The notes under the pieces: generated by a model
Seen by the model: the letters and a program-made list of their open reading frames with translations, nothing else
What the model was told of the DNA's origin: nothing
The model's database searches: none
Position numbers and translations under genes: made by a program
Source: Purshia tridentata
Lineage: Eukaryota > Streptophyta > Magnoliopsida > Rosales > Rosaceae
NCBI GenBank assembly: GCA_003254885.1
Contig: QANT01008592.1
Coordinates: 9,933-73,932 of the forward strand
Length of the DNA: 64,000 nucleotides
Direction of reading: 5' to 3'
Part shown: positions 12,834 through 22,735 of the stretch, piece after piece
Numbering within the stretch: position 1 is the first letter of the stretch
Layout: every line of letters begins with the position of its first letter

Positions 12834-13874
12834 CTACAGAGCATGCCTCCTCATCTTCCTTCTCCTTAACCTGTCACACAAGAAAGCTCTCTCGAGCTGC
12901 TCCACCCTCTGCGACAGCGAGCTCAGCAACCGAGTCTGCATATCATTCCTCTGAAACAGCTCCGTCATCAGACCCATCATTCTCTCGTTGTCCTCCACCA
13001 TCCTCTCCAGAAGCTCCCTGTTCTTCTTGTTCTCCTCCCTATCTCTGTCTCCAAATACCTCATTTTCAGATTTCACAAACTCCATACCATCCTCCTCTTG
13101 CTTCCCCAACTTGGTTTCCCCAGCTCCTTCCATTGAATCCTCTGGTTTATCAGAGGAGGATCCAGATTGACTCTCAGTTTCAACACCTTCCTCCGCGTCT
13201 TCACACAATTCAGAGTTTGCAGTTTGCTCCGAAGATTGCAAATTCGGAGTTTCATCCAAACTTTCAGAGGCTACAGATTGCAATCCCACGGTTTGATTCG
13301 TGGCTTTTTCACCATCTTCACAACCCTCCCCTGAATCTTTAACCTCCAACTCTCCATGAACATGTTCAGAAATCGATTCCACATTACCAAACCCACCAAG
13401 TGTTTGATCATCGGCAACAGCGGCGTCCACTCTTTCCTGCAAAGCGATGGCCTTCTTAGTCACGGCCCTCCTAAAATCCCTAACCCCAGAGTCCACGCCC
13501 TTCACGGAATCCAACCTGAACAGCAAGCTCATCAACGTCTCGTTCACCTTCAACCGCTCCTTGGCGTCCCTCTTCAACAATTCCACCGTCTCTTTCTTCG
13601 AAATCCGCCTCTCGATCTCGTCCACCTCGCCTCTGATCGCCGCGATTTTCTTCACGCTTTTTTTCACCAGGAACCCTCTGAACGCCTTCTGAATCTTCAG
13701 TGCCGAGTCGAACCGGCTGCGCTCCGACCCGACGAATTGGACCGGGATCGAGACCACCTTCGGGGACGGCGGCTTAGCTTGGCGCTGGACTGGGACTTCT
13801 CTCATGCTCGGTGAGCAGTTACGAGGGCGTGGCATGAAATTATTCCAATTGCTTCTGAAGAATGGGCTTTCCAT
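12834..13874 (-). CDS. BAG family molecular chaperone regulator with IQ motif (BAG6-like, short form)
   Basis: A single exon encodes 346 residues from MESPFFRSNW; an in-frame upstream ATG at 13901 would add nine residues, but the second ATG gives the more family-like start. Residues 58-78 hold an IQ calmodulin-binding motif (ALKIQKAFRGFLVKK). Residues 80-150 form the three-helix BAG domain that contacts the Hsp70 ATPase domain. The middle is acidic and Ser-rich, and the last 60 residues form a predicted coiled coil with a basic tail (RLRRRKMRR), like the C-terminus of Arabidopsis BAG6. The IQ-then-BAG order is special to plant BAG5-BAG8. The protein is far shorter than AtBAG6 (about 1040 residues), so it may be a separate plant clade. 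The promoter carries a perfect heat-shock element, which fits the heat induction known for BAG6. Confidence 0.88.
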   Translation of the reverse strand: MESPFFRSNWNNFMPRPRNCSPSMREVPVQRQAKPPSPKVVSIPVQFVGSERSRFDSALKIQKAFRGFLVKKSVKKIAAIRGEVDEIERRISKKETVELLKRDAKERLKVNETLMSLLFRLDSVKGVDSGVRDFRRAVTKKAIALQERVDAAVADDQTLGGFGNVESISEHVHGELEVKDSGEGCEDGEKATNQTVGLQSVASESLDETPNLQSSEQTANSELCEDAEEGVETESQSGSSSDKPEDSMEGAGETKLGKQEEDGMEFVKSENEVFGDRDREENKKNRELLERMVEDNERMMGLMTELFQRNDMQTRLLSSLSQRVEQLERAFLCDRLRRRKMRRHAL

Positions 13875-13979
13875 TGTAGATGAGAATCTTAAAACAAACA
13901 ACTTGTCGTAATGATGCTGTTAATTTCTCAGGAAACAAACGTTTTTAATTTGGTGATCAAGACGGAAGTGGCTTTGGGG

Positions 13980-13987
13980 TATTTATA
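13980..13987 (-). promoter_or_regulatory. TATA box of the BAG gene
   Basis: The minus strand reads TATAAATA about 106 bases upstream of the preferred start codon and just downstream of the heat-shock element. This is the usual arrangement for a heat-inducible plant promoter. Confidence 0.7.
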
Positions 13988-14012
13988 AGGGAGTTTGATC
14001 GAGGAGTGGGAC

Positions 14013-14030
14013 GAACGTTCCAGAACTTTC
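14013..14030 (-). promoter_or_regulatory. Perfect four-unit heat-shock element
   Basis: The segment GAACGTTCCAGAACTTTC consists of GAA, TTC, GAA and TTC, each separated by exactly two bases. This is the ideal binding site for trimeric heat-shock factors. It lies about 26 bases upstream of the TATA box of the BAG gene. Confidence 0.85.
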
Positions 14031-14049
14031 AAGTAAAGAAGCCAAATCT

Positions 14050-14713
14050 CTTTGGAAAGGGGGGTTACTAAAAATGTTCTAGATTTCTGTCGACTCTTCC
14101 TGTTTTATCTTTTTTTTGGACTGGTCTTCTTTCCTATTTTGTCGCGTGCAATGTAGACTCGAAATGCCACTCTCGCAATCCCTGATCAATCAAGATTATA
14201 ATACTCTGCCACATAGATATCCTAACAGCTGAAGGATTCTTTAACAAAAAAAAACCTAGTTTTATTATCATTTCTACATTCTTTTTTGATTTCTTTTACC
14301 CTTCTCATTTCGAATGGTGTCTAATCGCAGCTGTTCATTTTTAAATTCTTTTTAAAAATTATTTTTTGTAAAAAATTAAATAAATTTAAAACTGTTTAGT
14401 CATGAATTATTATCAAATAAAAAAAGTAAGATTTAACTGTTATCAATAATAGTTATCCGATCTAATGATTTCAATTTAGGATTTCAATTTAGGAACCGGG
14501 AAGAAAGATAATTTAACTTGTTTTTATTTACAAAGGTAATGTCTGGGTCCAAATTAGTTAATACAACCATTACCATACAAAACTATAAGCTAGGAATGAT
14601 GGATCACTAGGTTTGGGTGGCTTTGGTAATAAGTAGCATCAAAGATTAAAAATCTAACAACATTAGCTTTTCAGGATGAACAGCAATTGGAATATCGTTT
14701 TTAGAGTCGACCA
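14050..14713. other. Intergenic stretch between BAG promoter and deaminase 3' end
   Basis: This holds the distal BAG promoter and the probable 3' UTR of the deaminase gene. The open frame at 14646-14828 is an out-of-frame reading of the last deaminase exon. No other feature was seen. Confidence 0.55.
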
Positions 14714-17700
14714 TCAAAGAATATTCATTCTGTTTGGTATTTTGATGCCTGCCCTTTCTAAAAGTTCTGCGGAAGCTTGCTTTGCCATTGAAATAACGTC
14801 TCCCTGTACAGTTACAATTGGCATTCATAAGTAAACCATGAAACTGTGGGTCACAACGGGGACTGAGCCCTGAGGCAGAGATGTAATTTATATACTAAAT
14901 CTATGGATCACTAACATACTATTTCGTAAAATCAATCTAGCAAAGTTAGCAGCTTCAATGTCTAGCACATAGCTGTTATTCCTAATCAACAAGTGAAAAC
15001 AGAGTACTTATCTTATATTTACATTAAGTGATTGGAGATTAATGAATCAATTGTAGATTAAAACGAAGCCACAAATCTGATATGTACAGTTAATTTGGGC
15101 CTGGCTATCTACTGTCAAATAGGAGAAAAGTATGACAGAATACCTCATCCACATTCAAAATCTTCTTATCCCTCATAATCCACTGGCCATTGCACATTAC
15201 AGAGACAATATTTTCAGTTCGCATAGAGTACACAAGGCTGGAAATGCTGCATATATAGTAAAGCAAAACATTAATCTTCTTGAATAAATAGCTGCATTGC
15301 AGGAAAAGAAATGAAGCTTTAATATCCGAATTTGGCACTTATTAGAAAATTATGATTCTGGTCCATATAAATCTAGACTTATGCGATTTCTCATAGTCAA
15401 TATTAGAAACATGCCTTTGCAGTCACAACATACTAACAAATGCACCTTGAATACTTATTTAAGAAGTCAGCTTGATAATCCTTCTATATGAATTGTAAGC
15501 AACAAATTTTCTCCGACACTTGAATGATAAATGAATAAAAATTACTTCATATTTTTCCTTCAAGGATGGGTTCTTACCAGTCATGAACAGGAATCATGGT
15601 CCAAGTGGAAGGATCAACAACAACCAAGTCAGCCTACCGAATCATGAAAGAAGAAAGTTGATCAGCCAAATATTTTAAATTTGTTGGGATATAATGAATA
15701 TATATGTTTTTTTTTTGTTTATTACATGGGAGAGGGGAGGGAGGAGGTTTAACCCGGGTGTGTAGGGTGGAGCTTTTGTCCTCGGCCAACCCAGCCAGCC
15801 CCAATTCAAAATGAATATGTATGTTATGACTTGAATAAAAGATAAACCTTCTCTACTAAAAAAAAAACCAAAACTTTCTTTTCATAATCAATTTCAAACA
15901 ACAGAGAAAGAGAGAAAGAGCACAAAATATGAAAGATTAAGCAGAAAGACGATAGAAACTTATCGGAGCCAAAAATCCAACCTTTTTCCCAACCTCAAGG
16001 GATCCAATTTCATCATCCCAGAGTACTGATTTTGCACCATTTATGGTTGCCAGCTTCAGGACTGTTTCAGCAGGAAGAGCCGTGGGATCAGTTGTTCCAT
16101 TTGAATAAACCTCCCGTCCTTTGTTAATCAGAGAAGCCAGATACATCTCATCAACTGCAAGGAAGAAAATCTATAAATGAATTTTGAGGCTCGGTCATGA
16201 TTCTTTCAATGTGCAAACTCACAAAAAAAAAAAAAAAAAANNNNNNAAAAAAAAAAAAAAAAAAAACAGAAGAAAAAGATGCAACTATGGATGATCAGGA
16301 TTTCAACCTATACTCATTCTATTATTTGATGGTGCCCCATCTGTTCCCAAAGAGACACAGATGCCAGCATTGAGCATCTCTCTAATAGGAGCAAATCCAA
16401 GCATTCGCATTGCAGCAGCAGGACAGTGAGATACTTTGACCCCAACCCTTGAAAGGCAATCAATCTGAAAATACAGAATGACAGTTACATATATATTGAA
16501 CAACTTGTTCCCAGGCTTGAAAACTCAGAAATTGTTTTGTTAGACACACACAGCTTCATCCTAGTATCCTACTTTTATTTTGTACATAGGGCGGTACAAG
16601 CAAGAAAAACCATGCAAATTTTACAAATTTTCTGAGTTCAACAGTGGTTTAGAAACACTAACTCACCTCAGAAGGGTTGACCCAAACTGTATGAGCCGCT
16701 AGTAAATTGTTTTGGAGAAACTGTATCTTCTCCAAGTGTGTGACGGTTCCGTAGTCAACTTTTCGCGTCTCTGTCACAAATTGATTCTCATATGGTATCT
16801 CTGCAACATGCTAAATATTGGACACATGAGCTAAAATGGTCAAGTCCATGACTCCATTTACCAACCAAAGTCCATAAACCACAATGCATGGTTGAAACTC
16901 CAACTTGAGAGATAGATGAGTACCATGTGGATTCCAGTTTTCAGTTGTTTGGCAGTGTCTCTTGTTGCAAGCAGTAAACGATCAGTTGCATTCATAATTT
17001 GCCTAATTCCTAACCATACTCTGATGCGCCCATCTCCGGTATTATGGTGCTTCTTGAAAAGCTCTTTTTGTGACTGCTCTTAAAATTTGACAGAAACAAG
17101 ACGAATCAAATTACCAAAACCAAGTAACTTAGAATACAAGTAGTTAAGAAGCGTATGCTCAACCTGAATACAGTCATCGGTGGTCCGACCGGCCCAAGAT
17201 GTGGGCAAGCCGTCACCGGAGTCCATGATGGACTGAGCTAAACATGCGCGCAAGCCCAGTAACTCAACGGCCCTTGCCATTCCTGACACGTGTTGCCCTC
17301 CTGCTTCAGCAAAGCAAGTTACCTAATTCGAAACAAGGAAATCAATTGCAGGGTTACAATTAAATTAACTGAAAAAACCACCCAAAAGAAAACAGAAAAC
17401 TAACACCAGAGTGAATGAGCTCGATGGCGCAAAGCAGAGTGGATATGTAGGAATCTTGCTCGCTCATGTTGGATTCGTAGGGCCAAATCCGGCCGTGCAA
17501 CCAAGTCATCAAATCCACATCATCAGCTATCCCTCTTGCTAGTTGTTGGGAGGTGTGTACGTGCGTGTTGATGAATCCTATATACTCTTAAAAATTTTCA
17601 ATTAATATTCGCTTTTACGTTTTTTCCAAAATAAGCACGGGAATAAATAGAGAGAGAGATGAGGACCAGGGAGTACGATTTGGCCGTTGAGATCGAAAAC

Positions 17701-17925
17701 CTGATGGGCGAGAGCAGAGAACTGGTGAAGAATAGCGGAGGACTGACCGACGGCTGTGATTGTATCTCGCCCGATGACGATCCCGCCACTCCTGAAGACT
17801 CGGTTGTCGGGGTCCATGGTGACGATGGTGGCATTATGAAGTATAGTGACTGAGTTGGTGTGAGCCTCCTCCATCGCTTTCTCAATCTTATCAAGTCTCT
17901 GATTTTGTTTTGATGCAAAGGTCAA
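14714..17925 (-). CDS. Amidohydrolase of the TRZ/ATZ (MTA/SAH deaminase-like) family
   Basis: Ten exons join in frame: 17925-17667, 17577-17405, 17322-17164, 17073-16924, 16810-16667, 16464-16308, 16154-15982, 15633-15578, 15246-15144, 14803-14714. From the first ATG the protein has 487 residues; the ATG at 17874 ([20 protein letters not shown]) gives 470 and fits the family start better. Metal-ligand motifs are present in order: NTHVH, then IHMHVAE, then the AAHTVW region, and finally [11 protein letters not shown] with the catalytic Asp. The closing exon reads [14 protein letters not shown] before the stop. Bacterial and archaeal relatives deaminate 5'-methylthioadenosine and S-adenosylhomocysteine, and others act on triazines. 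All key residues are intact, so it is probably an active cytosolic zinc or iron deaminase, but the plant substrate is unknown. The first donor (GTCCTC) is weak and should be checked with a transcript. Confidence 0.88.
15707..15809 (-). mobile_element. tRNA-derived SINE in deaminase intron
   Basis: On the minus strand the element begins GGGGCTGGCTGGGTTGGCC and ends in a short A run. A box-A-like TGGCTGGGTTGG (15786-15797) and a box-B-like GGTTAAACCTC (15744-15754) are 31 bases apart, the normal spacing of an internal Pol III promoter. The flanks are a 14-bp target duplication with one mismatch (15693-15706 and 15810-15823). The element is about 100 bp and lies between the exons ending at 15982 and beginning at 15633. 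Confidence 0.72.
16221..16266. repeat. Poly-A run with six undetermined bases
   Basis: A poly-A tract broken by NNNNNN (16241-16246) sits in the deaminase intron between exons 16464-16308 and 16154-15982. The length is unresolved in the assembly. Confidence 0.9.
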
Positions 17926-20910
17926 CTTAAAATTGAAAGAGAAAACTCTCGCATGCTCTCAGAAACTCAAAATTTGCTTCCGTTTTGACGCGACTGAAAG
18001 GGACTGCCTGCTGACTCGCTGGTTTGCTGCGCTTCCCAGGTAGCTTGCCTAGTGGGCCGTGGGGCCCGTCTCTCTCTCTCTCCCTCTTCTGTTGGGCTTC
18101 TCCTCTGTCCGGGCCTCTGGCCTTGCTGCTTTCTCTGATTGGGCCTTTATCCTATATAATTTTGCAATATATAAAACTAATTGCTAAAATTAAAAGTGAT
18201 CTATTACTTAATAAATCTCTGTGTGCAAATAAATCAATAAAATTCTAAAAGCATCAGCCACAAAATTATTATACAACTAACACTAGTTATTTCTTAATGA
18301 AATTTCAAGTGCGTAAACACATTCAAATGGGTTGAAATGTGCGACAAAAGAATCTAAATTTTTTATTAATATATACTATAAAATTTACAAATATCAAATA
18401 AGAGAAAAGCGCATCTTATTTTTAAAGTTAAAAAAAATTGTTATTTGTAAGTCTTTGGATTAGCTTAAGTGGTGAAGATGAATTCAATAATGGGTTATAA
18501 TTAAGATAGGTATATAGTTCGATTCCTATATATATTATTATATTGTATGCATATTATAAATATGTATCAAAGATTCAAAATATATAATAGGTAGTCAAAA
18601 ACCAGCATTGATGGTTAATTGAGACTTGAGAGAATTAATTGTATTGGAAGGTGATGTTGGCACTCCACAAATTTCACTAGCACTTCTTCAATAATTTTTA
18701 TGTTTTTTATATATTTTTTTAATTGGTTTTAAAATTTGTCTTCAAATTAACATGAATGCATTTAAGAAAGTGAAAGGCATTAAGGATAAATCTGAAAAGC
18801 AATAGATAAAATAATATTAACAAATATAAAAAAGTAAGTGGAGATTAGTAGAGTGTCAAAATTGCCTTCATTTTTATTTATGAATAAAACAAGAGCAGAA
18901 AAAAAAAACTAGAACTGTTTTTGAATCGAGAACCAAACTGAGCTTTAGCTTTCCATCTTAGTGCCGATTAATTTCCTCCAATGCAATTCAGATGTTTAAG
19001 ACTTTTCGCTTGTGCATTTAATTACTCAATTTCATTTGTTTAGACTTTTATTTTAAGCAAAATTTTGGGTTTAATAGAGATAATATCGCTATTCCCACCA
19101 TAAACATAAATTTATTAGTATAACGAAACATATCAATTCAATTGATATTTAGTGAACAGATATAGCATCACCCTGTCGTACGTGTAGGGCATGCATCAAA
19201 TGTCAATGCTCTGCAGCTAGCCAAAGGAATATATATAACATAAAACCAACTAGTCTCTTTTTTTTTGACAACATATAACTAGCCAATTTAAAATGCATTT
19301 TTATGTTATTATTTTGATAAAAACAAAAGCATTATTGAAATCTAGTCTGATTAAAAAAATGGGCTTACCAACTCTAGGACTGAAGACTCCTACTATTCTA
19401 AGTTTCTAACAGAAGCAAACAAAACGAGACGAAGAAGAAAAAAGAAAAAAGAAAAAAACAACACCCCAATGTCAACTTTAGACTTAGTGAATGGCATGCG
19501 TGGTGGTGACTGGTGACATAATAACGTTGGATTGTAGATACACGTATATGCCAACGATATTAGTGTTGTGAAGTTGAATTTGAAATATATAATTTTTAAC
19601 ATTGTAACACTACATTACAAATTAGTTAATGGCGGCTACTAACTAATTAATTAATATTATTTCAAGTTAATTATAAATTAAACACCAATGTTACAAATTA
19701 CAATTAACATTGTGCGTGTTAAAAAAACTTAATACTTTGTGGAGTGCATTGCCAAGAATATATTATATATCAGATTAAATTTACATTTCTGCCACCTTCT
19801 GTCATGCATTTAAAATTTGTTTCACATGCCAGAAATAAACAAAAAGAACCATCTGGTCCATCTTGATGATCAAGATGTCTGAGGTCATGCCAGCCCACCT
19901 ATATATCTACCGACCTGAAGTAAATTCAGAAAGACAGTACCATATTTACGTTGTAATGATCGAGGTGGCGATTTAAAAAGTCGATTATCCCAATTATATA
20001 TAGTTTTAATCATTTGGACTTTAGCTACAAGTCAATATATTGACGTAGGGTTGAACCCCCATCTATACCAAGTAGCTATATGTATATATATCGCTAGCAT
20101 AGCCTATATAATTAATATAGGTGCCTCAATTCAATTCATCGATCTTATCCTGATCCCATATATTACAAATTATACCATGTAAGGACATGAATACTCTTTA
20201 TAGGATCCATTTGGATGGTTTGATCGATTTAAAGAAGAAAGTTGAATTTAAATTGATGACAAGGGAATAATAGTTTAAAAGAGTTATAAAACATTAGTTA
20301 AAGTTATTTTGAAATTAATTACTTGATAACAACAACATATATAGTTGAAATTGAATATCGAAATAACGTACTATATATGAATTTTGTTATATATAATTAG
20401 TCTTTTAAGCAATTTAACTGTTTAGAACTCTTAAAATATCTAAATTTATTGATTTATTTCTAAATGGCCATATTAATCATATCTATTATCTCCTTTCAAG
20501 TCTGATATATCACATATCATATAGGTTAAAATATATTATTAAGAAAACTCTAGCTTCGTTAAATAGTATCTGTTTATACTCTAATTAATATACATCATAT
20601 ATATTATACTTCTAGCATATAACCAGCTTGATACATCAAATTGTATGTAGCAAGTATATGTGAAGGCTAATATAGCTCGAGACAGTCTAAAAATCCCCAC
20701 AATACAAAACAAACAAAACTTTAATATATAAAGAGCTAGCGATGGCTACTATATTACAAAGATAGCTAGCTTTGTATTTGTGTACCCTGCTTATCCTCTC
20801 CTTAATATAATGAACAAGGTTATTGCATGACTAAACAAAACTCAAACCCCACAAATTACACATGATCCTATCAATATTTGATAATCAATACACGTAACGT
20901 GATTAATCAG
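17926..20910. other. AT-rich intergenic region upstream of the deaminase gene
   Basis: The first 250 bases are GC-richer and carry several TGGGCY motifs (for example near 18053, 18094 and 18140) and a (CT)n tract at 18069-18083, which suits the deaminase promoter. A candidate SINE lies at about 18453-18600. The remainder is AT-rich with no open frame that resembles a known family. Confidence 0.55.
18453..18600 (+). mobile_element. Candidate tRNA-derived SINE (intact A and B boxes)
   Basis: Box A TAGCTTAAGTGG (18461-18472) fits TRGYNNARNNGG exactly, and AGTTCGATTCC (18516-18526) fits the B-box consensus at all but its first base, with 43 bases between them. No tRNA cloverleaf follows, so a SINE or tRNA relic is more likely than a tRNA gene. 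The 3' end and target duplication could not be set, so the end coordinate is approximate. Confidence 0.45.
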
Positions 20911-21390
20911 TTAGAAGTGATTAATGGCAACCATCCGAGAGGGGCTAAGAAGATGATAAGACCCATAACGCTTAGCCAAATTACCACATCCCAGAGGGAC
21001 CTTCTGATCACTGCAGTCGTCCATCTCCACCAACACCTTGTAGAAAACATCAACGTTACAAGGAAGCACGAGAGGACCTCGACTGTCGTACCCGAATTCG
21101 GACTCCGCTTCTTCAAGCAGCATCTTGAAGAGCGGGTGGTTCGCGTATTCGGTTTTGACCACAAATCTTTTCTTCTCGGGTCCTACGTACACCGAGAAGC
21201 AACCATCAGGCGCCACTTGGCTTCTGCGGGCTCGCTTTTCTTCTTTCTCGTCCGCCGTGGGGATGCGCGGCCAGGATTTGCTCTTCACCATTCCCAGTGA
21301 AGTAGTGGTGCGGCTCTTGCCGCCGCGTCCTAGGGTTTTGCATCGCTCCCATGTCTTGGTTATCAAACCCTTCTTACCTTTTCCCTTCAT
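20911..21390 (-). CDS. SAUR-like auxin-responsive protein
   Basis: One exon encodes 159 residues from MKGKGKKGLITKTWERCKTL; a longer frame to 21417 is possible but would add a tail not seen in the family. The basic N-terminus is followed by the SAUR domain at about residues 60-120: APDGCFSVYVG, then KRFVVKTEYANHPLFKMLLEEAESEFGY is the conserved core around the motif NHPLF and the EFGY/GPLVLPC segment. SAURs are small, short-lived proteins; several inhibit PP2C.D phosphatases and so raise plasma-membrane proton pump activity and cell expansion. The gene is intronless, as is usual. It stands alone, not in a SAUR cluster. The exact SAUR number cannot be assigned from sequence alone. Confidence 0.9.
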   Translation of the reverse strand: MKGKGKKGLITKTWERCKTLGRGGKSRTTTSLGMVKSKSWPRIPTADEKEEKRARRSQVAPDGCFSVYVGPEKKRFVVKTEYANHPLFKMLLEEAESEFGYDSRGPLVLPCNVDVFYKVLVEMDDCSDQKVPLGCGNLAKRYGSYHLLSPSRMVAINHF

Positions 21391-22424
21391 TGTGTCAAAA
21401 ATTAATGATCGAAACAATGAAAATAAAAAAAAGTAGATCGATATGTATAATTGGATATGGATATATTGATGTTGGGCTTAAAAACCATACACAACACCAC
21501 CCTCCATCAAGATCATATAATTATGATATGATGAACTTGTGTTATGAATGAAAAAATTAAATAAACAAAGGACTGAAAATAAGGAGGGAATTAAAACTTG
21601 TTAACCCCTGTCATAGACCAAGTAAACCATGACCTTTACCCTTGGTATCATTGGATTGCTCATACTTAGTTAATTAATGAACAAACAAATAGATCATGCA
21701 AAACAGGGATGACTCTACCCCCAAAAGAGGGAAAATGGATGAAGCCGAAACGATCCACAAAGATTAATAGATAGCGAATTATAACCCGAAAAAGGTGGAG
21801 GGGATTAGAGGAGTATTTTGAAGAATGAGATGATCGACAAGGTAGGGAATAATTAAAGAGAAGGATAAAAAGGGAGAGGAAATCCTCACGAGATAAGCTC
21901 TGATCCAAATCTAACTTTCGTCTTTGATGGGGCAATCTGAGCATAGAAAAGGGTGTATATAAAGCCCATATGTGCCATATATTATTCTTAAATATACCCA
22001 CTTGTCAATGCCACACAAAGGGCCTGTTTTCTCTCTGTAAATTATTTTTTAATTTTATCCCGCCAATGACACGTCAACAAGTTGTGGAATCTATCATATA
22101 TATATAAATACATAAATTTAATTACCCTATTTTTATAGAAATTTAGGAGTAAATACCAAATTTCAATACTTTTTAAGAAAATTGGTTTTGCTCATAATTT
22201 TTAGGTTTTGTTATTAACTAATGAACTTGATTTTTAGAATAGGTTACAAATTTACAGCCCATTTGTTTTGGGCTTTATTTATTTGACAAATTTGTCCTTC
22301 TATTGTCCTTTGGCCCACATATGATGAGTCTTAAATAAAATTTATAAAGTCTTGATAAAATTGTCTTTGATACTTTTACATTGTCTTGAAAATTAGCTAA
22401 TATAGTCTCAATTTCAGTTCTAGT

Positions 22425-22735
22425 TGTAATTGTACGACACTCAACTTCAAATTCAGTTGTGACTGAATGACAGTCACAGCTAAATTGTGATACAGTCACA
22501 GTTAGGTTGTGACTGAATTGAAATTTTTTTAAAGAGAAATTGTATTACAATATAGTATAAATAGAGATCGAAACAATACTTTTACTCAAAATAATACTTA
22601 GTATAGTGGTAAGAGTTGTCTTTTTTAACTTACCAAGACAATCGCAACTAAATTGTAAGACAGTCACAGTTAAGATGTGATTGAATTAATTTTTTTTAGT
22701 TTTAATACAATATAGTATAAATTAATGTAATAGTA
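22425..22735. repeat. Degenerate duplicated segment rich in TCACA/TGTGA
   Basis: Two related blocks (about 22488-22566 and 22655-22733) share CAGTCACAGTTA and end in ACAATATAGTATAAAT. The offset is roughly 167-169 bases. The blocks also contain inverted copies of the TCACA motif, so the region is partly self-complementary. Divergence is considerable and the family is unknown. Confidence 0.5.

Noticed and set aside
12719-13814. Long plus-strand frames opposite the BAG gene
   Set aside because: They are reverse-strand shadows of the BAG coding region with low-complexity Ser/Pro content and no family features.
18453-18540. tRNA gene
   Set aside because: Box A and B are present, but no acceptor stem or anticodon arm can be drawn, so a SINE relic is the better reading.
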